Both the position numbers and the translations under genes were made by a program. DNA of 64,000 nucleotides from Bacilli bacterium (GTDB lineage: Bacteria > Bacillota_I > Bacilli_A > RFN20 > CAG-631), in contig CAAEBM010000056.1 in assembly GCA_900754115.1 (NCBI GenBank), forward strand, positions 4,813-68,812, written 5' to 3'. The notes under the pieces were generated by a model. The model was not told where the DNA came from. It did no database searches and worked only from the letters and a program-made list of their open reading frames with translations. This document shows positions 17,945 through 26,458 of the stretch, piece after piece; the first letter of the stretch is position 1, and every line of letters begins with the position of its first letter.

Positions 17945-19699
17945 ATGTGTGTGTTTAAAATGAATACCATTCAAACTTTATTTTTCGTCATTCTTTGTAT
18001 TCTTGCTTTTTTTATTTGTATTGATTTATTCCTTTTAATTTTTCAATTATTAAAGAAAAAAAATCGTACTTTTGCAGAAATGATGGATGAAAAAAAGAGC
18101 AATCGCTTATCACTAGTCATTGATTTAAGTCGAAAAATTGTAGAAATTTATTATGTCTATGAGACCAACAATAAGACAAAGACGTTAAATTATGATGAAT
18201 TTACCTATTCTTTAGATTCAGAAAACTTAAAAAAATTAACCGAATGGTTGCAGTTTATTCAAAATAATAGTGAATATGGCAACTATCGCAGAATTGAATT
18301 GCAAATGTATGATGATACTGGAAATAAAAGATTATATCGGTGTAGTTTACAAAATTATATTCCAGAAAGTAATAAATATTTTATCATGGCACAAGATATT
18401 ACTGTAAGCAATCAAATGATTAAAGATTATGAAAAAAAGTTATCGTTTTATGATACGGAATCATTTTATGAAAAAATCCAAACGTTACTAAAGTTAACTT
18501 TAGAAAATGAACTTGCTTGCATTGTGACCATTCGCTATAAAGAATATGAAGCCATTATGAAAGATTTTAAAGATGATTTTGTCAAATTAATTGATTATGA
18601 AGTGCTAAATCGTTTAGAAGCTATTTTAGAAGAAGATATGGCAATTTGTCAAAGTAAAGAAGCGACATTTCACATTTTTTTAGGAAAAATTATGTCTTTT
18701 GCCAAATTAAAACAAAAATTAAAAAAGATATTACAGACTTGTTCTGGAAATATTGTTGTTGGTAAAGGGAATTTTAACATTAACTTTTTAGCTGGAGCGA
18801 TGATTATTGAAGAAAATGATCCTTTGAATTGTTTAGAAAAATCAGAAATAGCTTTAAACCAATGTTTAAAAAGACGCTTTTTTAATGATAAGATTCGCTT
18901 TTTTGACAAAGAGTTATCTATAATTGAAAAGGAAAATGTTGAAAAATTGTCTTTAGTGAAAAAAATCATCGATGAGTGGGATTTTGATTTAGTGTACCAT
19001 CCCATTTTAGATGTCGTTACAAAAAAAGTTAGTGCCTATCATGTCGATATTTCTTTAAATAAAGAAATGGATTTATCAAAAGAAAAATTTATTGCCATGG
19101 CACAAGAAATAGGGGAACGAAAAAAGTATTTTGTAGGCATTTTTGAAAAAATATTACAACAAGACCTTCAATTACCTGTTTTTATTGTCATTCCTCATTC
19201 ACAAATTTCTCGCTTTTGTGATGCTTATGCTTCAAATGAAGCTTTTCACAAAATAGATTTAAAAGTGATGATTTCTTTTGAAAATTTAGTCGTTTCTGAA
19301 ACGAATTTAGTGACGATGGAAAAAATAATTAAAGGAAATAAAGAATCAAATCAAATTCAATTTGGAATTGCAATTAGTAATTTTCAAAATCCCTATTTAA
19401 ATGAAATTATTTATACGAAATTAGATTATTTGATGATATTTGAAGAAGTGATTGATACTTCTTTTGATTCGACACATTATCAAATTGCATTTTTAACCAA
19501 TCAAAAAATTGCTGAGCAATATGATTTGTCTATTATCGGTGTGGGAGTGAATAGTCTATATCAATATGAAAAACTATTCAATATTCATGCAAAATGGATT
19601 TCAGGCCCTTTGTTTAATGAAAAAATTTCAGAAAATCAATTAATGGATAAACATTTATTGAAACAATTAAACGAAATTGAAAATAAAAATAAAAAGTAG
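17945..19699 (+). CDS. Membrane protein with degenerate PAS-GGDEF-EAL architecture
   Basis: One TM helix (TLFFVILCILAFFICIDLFLLIFQLL), then a PAS-like region, a GGDEF-like fold and an EAL-like fold, all without catalytic residues. The GGDEF loop reads ATFHIFL (about 240) in place of the GGDEF turn; the helix NCLEKSEIALNQCLKR matches the usual AD-x-ALYxAK position. The EAL part starts at DLVYHPILDV (yQPIvdl in active enzymes) with YHVDI where EAL-R would be, KLDYLMIFEE where the DDFG-KID metal site should be, and ends GPLFNEKIS (the usual QGY-fskP). It is probably a non-enzymatic signalling or nucleotide-binding protein. It sits between the phosphoesterase and malQ in one run; AAGGAG lies nine bases before the ATG. 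Confidence 0.7.
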   Translation: MCVFKMNTIQTLFFVILCILAFFICIDLFLLIFQLLKKKNRTFAEMMDEKKSNRLSLVIDLSRKIVEIYYVYETNNKTKTLNYDEFTYSLDSENLKKLTEWLQFIQNNSEYGNYRRIELQMYDDTGNKRLYRCSLQNYIPESNKYFIMAQDITVSNQMIKDYEKKLSFYDTESFYEKIQTLLKLTLENELACIVTIRYKEYEAIMKDFKDDFVKLIDYEVLNRLEAILEEDMAICQSKEATFHIFLGKIMSFAKLKQKLKKILQTCSGNIVVGKGNFNINFLAGAMIIEENDPLNCLEKSEIALNQCLKRRFFNDKIRFFDKELSIIEKENVEKLSLVKKIIDEWDFDLVYHPILDVVTKKVSAYHVDISLNKEMDLSKEKFIAMAQEIGERKKYFVGIFEKILQQDLQLPVFIVIPHSQISRFCDAYASNEAFHKIDLKVMISFENLVVSETNLVTMEKIIKGNKESNQIQFGIAISNFQNPYLNEIIYTKLDYLMIFEEVIDTSFDSTHYQIAFLTNQKIAEQYDLSIIGVGVNSLYQYEKLFNIHAKWISGPLFNEKISENQLMDKHLLKQLNEIENKNKK

Positions 19700-19708
19700 G
19701 TGAAAAAG

Positions 19709-21190
19709 ATGAAAAGAGGAAGTGGAATTTTATTACATATTAGTTCTTTGCCTTCTGCTTATGGCATTGGAACTTTTGGAAAAGAAGCTTTTCAAATGAT
19801 TCGTCTTTTAAAAAAATCTTGTCAAAAATATTGGCAATTTCTTCCACTTTCACCTACAGATTTTAAAGATTCACCTTATCAAAGCTTTTCAACCTTTGCT
19901 TTAAATCCTTATTTTATTGATTTAGATTCTTTAATTCAAGATGGGCTATTAAAGCAAGAAGAAGTAAAGAGTTGTAATTGGTTTGTAAAAGAAGATCAAA
20001 TTGATTATGGATTAATTTATGAAAATAAAGAAAAAATGCTTTGGCTTGCTTATCAAAGAGGGTATGGGAAATATCAAAAATTGATTCAAATATTTTATAA
20101 AAAAAATCAATATTGGTTAGAAGATTATGCACTTTTCATGTCTTTAAAGAAATATTTTAATCAAAAACCTTGGATGGAGTGGGAACATGACTATAAAGTT
20201 CGTAAAAAAAGTGTTCTTCATCAATTCCAAGAAGAATATTACGATTGGTGCCAATTTTATATTTTTTGTCAATATCTTGCCTTTAAACAATATCAAAAGT
20301 TAAAAAAATTTGCTGCTGTAAACCAAATTTCTTTAATTGGTGATTGTCCCATTTATGTCAATTTAGATAGTAGTGATGTCTGGGCAAATCCTCGTCTTTT
20401 TTTACTCGATGCCCAATATAAGCCTACTCTTGTCGCTGGTGTTCCGCCTGATTATTTTTCTAAGACTGGACAACTTTGGGGAAATCCCATTTATAATTAT
20501 GAACAAATGAAAAAAGATCACTATCGTTGGTGGACACTTCGTTTTTTTCATTTGTTACAATTATATGATTATCTTCGTCTTGATCATTTCCGAGGCTTTG
20601 AAAGTTACTACGCTATTCCCTTTTTAGATACCAATGCGATAAATGGCAAGTGGTATCCTGGTCCAGCACAAGATTTTTTTGATACGATTATTCAAAATTT
20701 AAATCAAGCACCATTTATTGCAGAAGATTTAGGAATCATTACCAAAGAAGTGAATGATTTAAAAAATCGGTATCAATTCCCTGGCTTAAAGATTCTTTTA
20801 TTTGCCTTTGATTCTTTAGATGCAAATCATCCTTATTTGCCACGCAATTATGAAAAAAATTGTATCGCCTATATTGGAACTCATGATAATGCTCCTTTTT
20901 TTGGTTATATTCATCAAAACCAAAATGGCTATCAAAATATGCATCAATACTATCATACTACCGGTGAAAAAGAAACATATGAGGCAATTTTAGAAGATTT
21001 ATATGCTTCTTCCGCAGATGTTGTTTTATTGCAAATTCAAGATGTATTATTGCAAGATGAAAACTATCGCATGAATATTCCAGGTAGTGAAGAAAACAAT
21101 TGGCAATATCGGTTATTAAAAGAACAATTAAATGAAAAATATTTTGAAACAATCGCAAAATTGACCAAAAAACACCAAAGAGATGAATAA
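19709..21190 (+). CDS. malQ: 4-alpha-glucanotransferase (amylomaltase, GH77)
   Basis: MalQ disproportionates maltodextrins, joining short chains and freeing glucose. Family signatures in order: GILLHISSLPSAYGIGTFG at the N-terminus, GDCPIYVNLDSSDVWANP, AGVPPDYFSKTGQLWGNP, the nucleophile-bearing RLDHFRGFESYYAIP, acid/base FIAEDLGIIT, and IGTHDNAPFFGY. Length 493 is normal. ATG 19709 with AGGTGA ahead is preferred to the in-frame GTG at 19700. It is the last gene of the long pth-to-malQ run, closed by a terminator, and complements the glycogen operon at the window start. Confidence 0.96.
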   Translation: MKRGSGILLHISSLPSAYGIGTFGKEAFQMIRLLKKSCQKYWQFLPLSPTDFKDSPYQSFSTFALNPYFIDLDSLIQDGLLKQEEVKSCNWFVKEDQIDYGLIYENKEKMLWLAYQRGYGKYQKLIQIFYKKNQYWLEDYALFMSLKKYFNQKPWMEWEHDYKVRKKSVLHQFQEEYYDWCQFYIFCQYLAFKQYQKLKKFAAVNQISLIGDCPIYVNLDSSDVWANPRLFLLDAQYKPTLVAGVPPDYFSKTGQLWGNPIYNYEQMKKDHYRWWTLRFFHLLQLYDYLRLDHFRGFESYYAIPFLDTNAINGKWYPGPAQDFFDTIIQNLNQAPFIAEDLGIITKEVNDLKNRYQFPGLKILLFAFDSLDANHPYLPRNYEKNCIAYIGTHDNAPFFGYIHQNQNGYQNMHQYYHTTGEKETYEAILEDLYASSADVVLLQIQDVLLQDENYRMNIPGSEENNWQYRLLKEQLNEKYFETIAKLTKKHQRDE

Positions 21191-21207
21191 GTTTCTTTGG
21201 TGTTTTC
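21171..21207 (+). terminator. Rho-independent terminator after malQ
   Basis: AACACCAAAGA and TCTTTGGTGTT form an 11-bp stem that includes the malQ stop codon in its loop, followed by Ts. Confidence 0.8.
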
Positions 21208-21224
21208 GTAACCAAACGTAACCA
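21207..21224 (+). promoter_or_regulatory. Tandem direct repeat CGTAACCA, candidate response-regulator box
   Basis: CGTAACCA occurs at 21207-21214 and again at 21217-21224, ten bases start to start (one helical turn). It lies nine bases upstream of a perfect -35 box and directly ahead of a response-regulator gene, the layout expected for OmpR/PhoB-family autoregulation. Confidence 0.5.
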
Positions 21225-21233
21225 CTCCGTTTA

Positions 21234-21265
21234 TTGACAATCCTTTATGGTTGTGAAAATATAAA
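21234..21265 (+). promoter_or_regulatory. Promoter of the two-component operon
   Basis: TTGACA at 21234-21239 is a perfect -35. The -10 is less clear: AAATAT at 17-bp spacing or TATAAA at 20-bp spacing. The response-regulator ATG is 45 bases after the -35 box. Confidence 0.55.
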
Positions 21266-21283
21266 TATTAGAGAGGGATTGCC

Positions 21284-21961
21284 ATGGAAGATGTATCAAA
21301 AAGGGTGTTATTGTTGGTAGAAGATAATCGAAATTTACTAAAACAAATGGAAGATTATTTTTTAAGTCTAGAAAATGAAGTGTATACTGCTACATCTTTA
21401 ACAGAAGCAAAAAGACTCGTTGAAAACATTCATTTTGATGCGATTATATTAGATTTAATATTACCTGATGGTTCGGGTTTGGATTTATTAAAAGATAGGC
21501 GATTACCTCCAGTCATTGTTTTATCTGATTTAAGCGATGAAAAAGATATTTTAGCTGGTTTTAAAAACGGAATTGCCGATTATATTGTTAAACCTTGTTC
21601 CATGCTTTTATTAAAAACGCGTCTTTCACTCAGACTTTTACCTTTAGAAAAAGCGATTATTGAAAGTAGAGGAATACAAATCAATGTTCGATATCGCAGT
21701 GTAACTTACAAACAAAAAGAAATTCATTTAACAAGTAGTGAATTTAATATCTTACATTTTTTAATGACGCATCCAAATCAATTTTTTTTGGCCAATGAAA
21801 TCTATGAACAAGTTTGGAAATCCAAAAGTTTAAACACGACAACAATAAAGCGTCATTTATCTACTTTAAGAAGAAAAATGATAGAAGTGGAACCGACAAA
21901 AACCTTTATTTTAACGCAATTTGGAAATGGATATGCCTTTATTTCAGAGGAGAAAATATGA
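21284..21961 (+). CDS. OmpR/PhoB-family response regulator
   Basis: The receiver domain has acidic pocket residues E13-D14, phosphoacceptor D57 in ILDLILPDGSG, S81 and K103 (IVKPC), all in the expected places. The C-terminal winged helix (residues about 130-225: IHLTSSEFNILHFLMTHPNQ, then TTTIKRHLSTLRRKM as recognition helix, and GNGYAFISEE) is of the trans_reg_C type. AGAGAGGGA lies a few bases ahead of the ATG. Its stop overlaps the kinase start by ATGA. It is probably self-regulated through the direct repeats upstream. Targets are unknown; the neighbouring alpha-glucosidase is one candidate. Confidence 0.92.
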   Translation: MEDVSKRVLLLVEDNRNLLKQMEDYFLSLENEVYTATSLTEAKRLVENIHFDAIILDLILPDGSGLDLLKDRRLPPVIVLSDLSDEKDILAGFKNGIADYIVKPCSMLLLKTRLSLRLLPLEKAIIESRGIQINVRYRSVTYKQKEIHLTSSEFNILHFLMTHPNQFFLANEIYEQVWKSKSLNTTTIKRHLSTLRRKMIEVEPTKTFILTQFGNGYAFISEEKI

Positions 21962-23889
21962 AAAAGAATCATTTCTTTTTTTCCCTTTTACTCGTTTTTT
22001 TTATTTTGTCTTTATTGGCCATTCCCATTTTTATCAAAATACAGCATTTGTCTTTACAAACTTTACCTACTTATTCGATAACGAACGCTGAAAATGATTT
22101 AATATCAGCCGTTAAAATCGAAGACATTGAAAAATATCATCAAATAGATTCTTATAATTTATTTTTAGATAGTGATAAAATAAAAGATAATAAACAAAAT
22201 ACAAAAGATGCAGGGACCATTGCAATCGTTTTATTAAATTTAGATCCTTTAGATGAACAATTTGAACAAAAAGCGAATTCCTTAAAACCTTTTTTGCAAA
22301 AAGATAATCAATGGCATTTCACACTTTATTTACCTCCTATTTTTGTTTCAAGTAGAGTTTATTTAAATGATGTATTAATTGCTTCTAATACTTTAAAAAA
22401 TCAAGTTGCACAACCCCTTTTTATTGACTTGCCTTTTTCTACTTTCAAAGAAGAATTACTCCATCAACCAAGTTTGCAGAGAAATGTCATCACTATTCAC
22501 TTTGAATCACAAAATGTTGATTTTACAAAAGAAAATGGTACGTTGCTTGTCGGACTAGATGAAATGATTCGAGAAGTCATCAAAAGAGATATCTTTTTTA
22601 TTTATGCGGTCGTTTTAATTTCAATTTTTATTTTAGCTTTATTTATTTTTGTTTCTATTTTAAAAAGAACGCATCATTATTTGCCTCAAATTGTCGGTAT
22701 CATCGGTATATTTTTATTATCAACCTCGTTATATGAACTTTATAATGGCACAAATATTCCCTTCTTTTGGATTGCTTTTTTTAAAAGTAGTTTTTTAATA
22801 GTCTGTTTAAGTGGCTGTATGGATTTATTTAAAGAAAAGAAAAACAAAGGAAAAAAATCTTTATTTATGGGATGTTATGCGTTTTTGTTTATTATCAGTT
22901 TTATTGTTGAATATTTTTATCTACAAACACTTATTTTAATTGTAGAAATCATTCAATTAATTATCGCTTTTGGCATTTTTATTATTGCTTTAATTCGCAT
23001 TTATCTTCACCATAACCATAAACAATATTTGCAAATCATTTTAATGCCCTCCCTTGTTCTTTCTTTATGTATTCAAAAAAGTACCTTGATTTATTTGTCC
23101 GCTTTTTTTTACTTTGCTTTGTTAATTTTGCTCATAATTGCCTTTTTAGGAATGAAAGAATTCATTTTATTAGAACAAACAAATCGATATTTGATGAACA
23201 ATATGCAAGAAGAAGTCAAAATTCAAACTAAAAATTTACAAACACTAATTGAAGAAAAAGACACGATTCTTCGTTATGTCTCACATGATATGAAAAAACC
23301 GATTCAAGGCATTCATAATGATTTAAAATTGTTAAAAATCAATCCAAATGATGAAAAACAATTCAAAGCATTTGAAGGAATTGCTTTAAAAAGTTCACAA
23401 ATTGCTAAGAGTTTAGAAGATTTAGCAAAGTATGAAAAAAATAATTTTGTGCTTGAAGAATCACATAGTCTTTCTTGTAAAAAAATTATTCAAACTGTTT
23501 ATGAAGTGATGAAACCAGATTGTGATGCCAATGGAATAGAATTTAGTATTCACCCGTTAAACTTTAATATTTATGGAAAAGAAAACAATCTCATTTCTAT
23601 TTTAACCAACTTAGTTTTAAATGCCATTGAACATGCCAATTGTACAAAAATCATGATTCAATCTTTTAAAATTAAAGAAAAAGGATATATTGAAATCATA
23701 GATAATGGAAAAGGAATCAAAAATCAAGTCGATATTTTCCAACCATATTATTCTGAAAATCAAACAGATGAAAATCGAGGGTTAGGATTATATATTTCTA
23801 AAAAATTTATTCAATCCATGGATGGCGATATCACTTATCGAAATGAAAATAATCATCTCATTTTTACTATCACTTTACCCTTGGCATAA
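21958..23889 (+). CDS. Histidine kinase with a 7TMR-DISM-like sensor
   Basis: A signal anchor (FFFSLLLVFFILSLLAIPIFI) is followed by an extracytoplasmic domain of about 180 residues (beta-rich, WHFTLYLPPIFVSSRVYLND) and then a block of about seven TM helices. This is the layout of 7TMR-DISM sensors, whose extracellular domain often binds carbohydrate-like ligands. The kinase core has a coiled coil, H-box ILRYVSHDMKKPIQ (His443), N-box LTNLVLNAIEHAN, G1 IIDNGKGI and G2 RGLGLYISKKF. The ATG at 21958 overlaps the regulator's stop; an earlier in-frame ATG lies inside the regulator and is rejected. Length 643. Confidence 0.88.
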   Translation: MKKNHFFFSLLLVFFILSLLAIPIFIKIQHLSLQTLPTYSITNAENDLISAVKIEDIEKYHQIDSYNLFLDSDKIKDNKQNTKDAGTIAIVLLNLDPLDEQFEQKANSLKPFLQKDNQWHFTLYLPPIFVSSRVYLNDVLIASNTLKNQVAQPLFIDLPFSTFKEELLHQPSLQRNVITIHFESQNVDFTKENGTLLVGLDEMIREVIKRDIFFIYAVVLISIFILALFIFVSILKRTHHYLPQIVGIIGIFLLSTSLYELYNGTNIPFFWIAFFKSSFLIVCLSGCMDLFKEKKNKGKKSLFMGCYAFLFIISFIVEYFYLQTLILIVEIIQLIIAFGIFIIALIRIYLHHNHKQYLQIILMPSLVLSLCIQKSTLIYLSAFFYFALLILLIIAFLGMKEFILLEQTNRYLMNNMQEEVKIQTKNLQTLIEEKDTILRYVSHDMKKPIQGIHNDLKLLKINPNDEKQFKAFEGIALKSSQIAKSLEDLAKYEKNNFVLEESHSLSCKKIIQTVYEVMKPDCDANGIEFSIHPLNFNIYGKENNLISILTNLVLNAIEHANCTKIMIQSFKIKEKGYIEIIDNGKGIKNQVDIFQPYYSENQTDENRGLGLYISKKFIQSMDGDITYRNENNHLIFTITLPLA

Positions 23890-23892
23890 TCA

Positions 23893-23921
23893 TTGCAATT
23901 TGTCTAAAAATTTGATATATT
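23893..23921 (+). promoter_or_regulatory. Promoter of the GH13 gene
   Basis: TTGCAA (23893-23898), 17-bp spacer, TATATT (23916-23921) preceded by TGA, an extended -10. Start codon 25 bases downstream. Confidence 0.7.
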
Positions 23922-23934
23922 GATAACGTTGAAA
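23921..23934. promoter_or_regulatory. cre-like / LacI-family operator
   Basis: TGATAACGTTGAAA matches the CcpA cre consensus TGWAANCGNTNWCA at 12 of 14 positions, with the central CG of LacI-family sites (AACGTT core). It overlaps the end of the -10 and the start point, a blocking position. Confidence 0.5.
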
Positions 23935-23946
23935 AGAGGAATCAAT

Positions 23947-25572
23947 ATGCAAAAAAAATGGTGGCATGACAAAATTGTTTATCAAATTTATCCAATGAGT
24001 TTTGCCGATGCAAATAATGATGGCTATGGAGATTTAAAAGGAATTATTCAACATTTAGATGATTTAAAAGAATTGGGAGTAGATATTTTGTGGCTTACTC
24101 CTTTTTTTGCTTCCCCTATGGAAGATAATGGTTATGATGTGGCCGATTATTATCGCATTAATCCACTATTTGGAACGATGGAAGATATGGATCAATTATT
24201 AGAAGAAACCAAAAAAAGAGACATGTATATCATGATGGATATTGTGGCAAACCACACTTCTAGTGCCCATCAATGGTTTCAAGAATCTAAAAAAAGCAAA
24301 GATAATCCTTATCGAGAATATTACATTTGGAATGACCAACCTTTATTTGATATGCATTCTACTTTTGGTGGTTCTGCGTGGGAATATGATGCAACTACAA
24401 AGCAATATTATTTTCACGAATTTGGCATTGGTCAACCTGATTTAAATTGGGAAAATCCCAAAATTATGGATGAATTTGTAAATATTATTAACTTTTGGAT
24501 GAAAAAAGGCATCAGTGGCATTCGTTTTGATGTCATTCAACTCATTGGTAAAGAAATAGATAAAGATATTCATGCATATGGACCAACTTTACATCAAAAA
24601 GTGAAGGAATTAAATTTGCGCTCCTTTGGTCAATATGATGCTGTAACTGTTGGAGAGGCATGGGGAGATTTAGAAAAAGCGATTGAATTTACCAATCCAG
24701 ATCATCATGAATTAGACATGGTCTTTCAATTTGAATGCACGTCCTCTACCTGTGATTTTACACGCTATCATAAATTTACTCCCAAACCGATTAACATGAA
24801 ATTGATTAAAGAAATTTTATGTAAATATCAAAATGGGCTAAATGATTTGTCTTGGAATGCCTTGTTTGTTGAAAATCACGACTTGGGTCGTTGTATCAAT
24901 AAGTTTGGCAATGAAAAATATTATTTAGAATCAGCAAAAGCTATTGCGATTATGAATTACTTTTTAAAGGGAACTCCTTTTATCTATCAAGGTCAAGAAA
25001 TTGGAATGACAAATATCGTTATGGATTCTATAGAAGAATATCGGGATATTGAAATTAAAGGATATTACCAAGAGTTAGTTCTTGATAAAAAAGTGTTAAC
25101 GTATGAAGAATTTATGAAAGCTTGTTATCAAGAAGGGCGAGATAACAATCGTACACCAATTCAATGGGATGATAGTGTCAATGCAGGATTTAATCAAGGA
25201 GCACCCACCTGGATTAAAGTGAACCCTAATTATAAAACAATTAATTTAAAAGCTGCCAAAAAAGATCAAAATTCCATTTATCATTTTTATAAAAAATGGA
25301 TTCAACTTAGAAAAAACGAAACTTATAAAAATACCTTTGTATATGGTAAATTTCAAGCTTATCTTCAAGAAAATGAAAACGTCTTTGTCTATACACGTCA
25401 AGATGAAAAGTATCGCATTGCCATTGTAGTCAACATGAACCAATTTAAAGAAACGATTACATTACCTTTTGAAATAAAAGAAGTACTTTTACAAAATTAC
25501 GAAAAGGTTTCTTTTAATACAACGCAAACTCTTCGACCTTATGAAGCCTTTATTTATATTTGTAAAAATTAA
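23947..25572 (+). CDS. Alpha-glucosidase, GH13 (oligo-1,6-glucosidase / dextran-glucosidase type)
   Basis: Hydrolyses terminal alpha-glucosidic bonds of short glucans in the cytosol. The start MQKKWWHDKIVYQIYPMSFAD is the classic GH13_31 opening. Catalytic residues are visible: nucleophile D195 (GIRFDVI), acid/base E237 (VGEAWG), transition-state Asp312 in VENHD. The segment MVFQFE and the EAWG context are closer to DexB-like glucan-1,6-glucosidases than to trehalose-6-phosphate hydrolases, but linkage specificity is not certain. No signal peptide, no transporter nearby, so it may act on internal glycogen breakdown products. 541 aa. Monocistronic; AAGAGGA precedes the ATG. Confidence 0.9.
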   Translation: MQKKWWHDKIVYQIYPMSFADANNDGYGDLKGIIQHLDDLKELGVDILWLTPFFASPMEDNGYDVADYYRINPLFGTMEDMDQLLEETKKRDMYIMMDIVANHTSSAHQWFQESKKSKDNPYREYYIWNDQPLFDMHSTFGGSAWEYDATTKQYYFHEFGIGQPDLNWENPKIMDEFVNIINFWMKKGISGIRFDVIQLIGKEIDKDIHAYGPTLHQKVKELNLRSFGQYDAVTVGEAWGDLEKAIEFTNPDHHELDMVFQFECTSSTCDFTRYHKFTPKPINMKLIKEILCKYQNGLNDLSWNALFVENHDLGRCINKFGNEKYYLESAKAIAIMNYFLKGTPFIYQGQEIGMTNIVMDSIEEYRDIEIKGYYQELVLDKKVLTYEEFMKACYQEGRDNNRTPIQWDDSVNAGFNQGAPTWIKVNPNYKTINLKAAKKDQNSIYHFYKKWIQLRKNETYKNTFVYGKFQAYLQENENVFVYTRQDEKYRIAIVVNMNQFKETITLPFEIKEVLLQNYEKVSFNTTQTLRPYEAFIYICKN

Positions 25573-25600
25573 AAAATGTAGAACTTTCTACATTTTTTTT
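25571..25600. terminator. Bidirectional terminator
   Basis: AAAAAATGTAGAA opposed to TTCTACATTTTTTTT; serves the GH13 gene and the convergent L,D-transpeptidase gene. Confidence 0.8.
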
Positions 25601-26408
25601 AATTAATCCAAATGGCTGTTTGCGTTGTAATGTTTTCATACAACCATTTGGCATTTTGAATTTCCATACGAATACAGCCATTAGAAACTTTTTTTTGCAT
25701 TGAAGTGTTTAAAATTTCACCATCTAAAGAATAAGGAACGGAATGCAATAAATATTGTCCACTATATTTTAACCAATAATAGCATTTATAAAATTTTGCT
25801 TCGTTATAAAAGACTGGACCTTTATTTTCAATGATGTAATGCCCTCTTTTTGTAGGAGTAGAATTTTTACCTGTTGCACAAGGAAATTTTTTGATTAAAA
25901 AGTAATATCCATTTAGATTTTCAAAGGTAAAAATCATCTGTCTTTGAAGGTCAACAAATAAAAAAAGATCGGTTGCACTTTTTACTTTTAAATAATTGAC
26001 ATATAGTTCTATATATTCATCTGGCAAAGGTTCTAATGGGAAATTGTCTTCTTGATAAAGAATTTGAAGTTGATCTTGTTGCACCCATATATCAATATAG
26101 TCATTTTGAATGTGATAGCGTTTGCCATTTTTTTGATCTTCAATGATTTCTACTTGAATTTGAAAGGATTCTTCTTCAATAGAAACGGTTAAAAGAGCAT
26201 AAATGATATCAGGAAGAATTTTACTATCAATTTCTTCAAATATAGTGGCTAAATATTCCATTTCATTGACAAAAGTGCCAAAATCGGGACGTTGTTCAAC
26301 AATTTGATCTGTTGAATAAAAAAAAGAGGGTGATATCGGTTTTTCTTTACAAGAAACCAAACAGTTTAAGGTTAGAATGAGGAATAAACTATAAGCTTTC
26401 TTTTTCAC
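25599..26408 (-). CDS. L,D-transpeptidase (YkuD) lipoprotein
   Basis: A lipoprotein signal (KKKAYSLFLILTLNCLVSC) with lipobox LVSC directs a soluble domain to the outer membrane face. The last third is a YkuD fold: HSVPYS carries the family His and KVSNGCIRM the catalytic Cys (about residue 245). The usual motif is SHGC; here the His before Gly is Asn. The long middle part (residues 30-150) is not recognised. These enzymes make 3-3 peptidoglycan crosslinks or attach proteins to the wall. The GTG at 26408 is preferred, with GGTGA ahead; in-frame TTG starts exist 3 and 12 bases upstream (26411 and 26420). Confidence 0.8.
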   Translation of the reverse strand: MKKKAYSLFLILTLNCLVSCKEKPISPSFFYSTDQIVEQRPDFGTFVNEMEYLATIFEEIDSKILPDIIYALLTVSIEEESFQIQVEIIEDQKNGKRYHIQNDYIDIWVQQDQLQILYQEDNFPLEPLPDEYIELYVNYLKVKSATDLFLFVDLQRQMIFTFENLNGYYFLIKKFPCATGKNSTPTKRGHYIIENKGPVFYNEAKFYKCYYWLKYSGQYLLHSVPYSLDGEILNTSMQKKVSNGCIRMEIQNAKWLYENITTQTAIWIN

Positions 26409-26458
26409 CAATATCACCAATTATAGTATTTGAAAAATCAACAATTTTATTCTTTGAA

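Noticed and set aside
21814..21957. Histidine kinase starting at the ATG at 21814
   Set aside because: That ATG is inside the response-regulator gene in another frame; the ATG at 21958 overlaps the stop as ATGA and begins a signal anchor.
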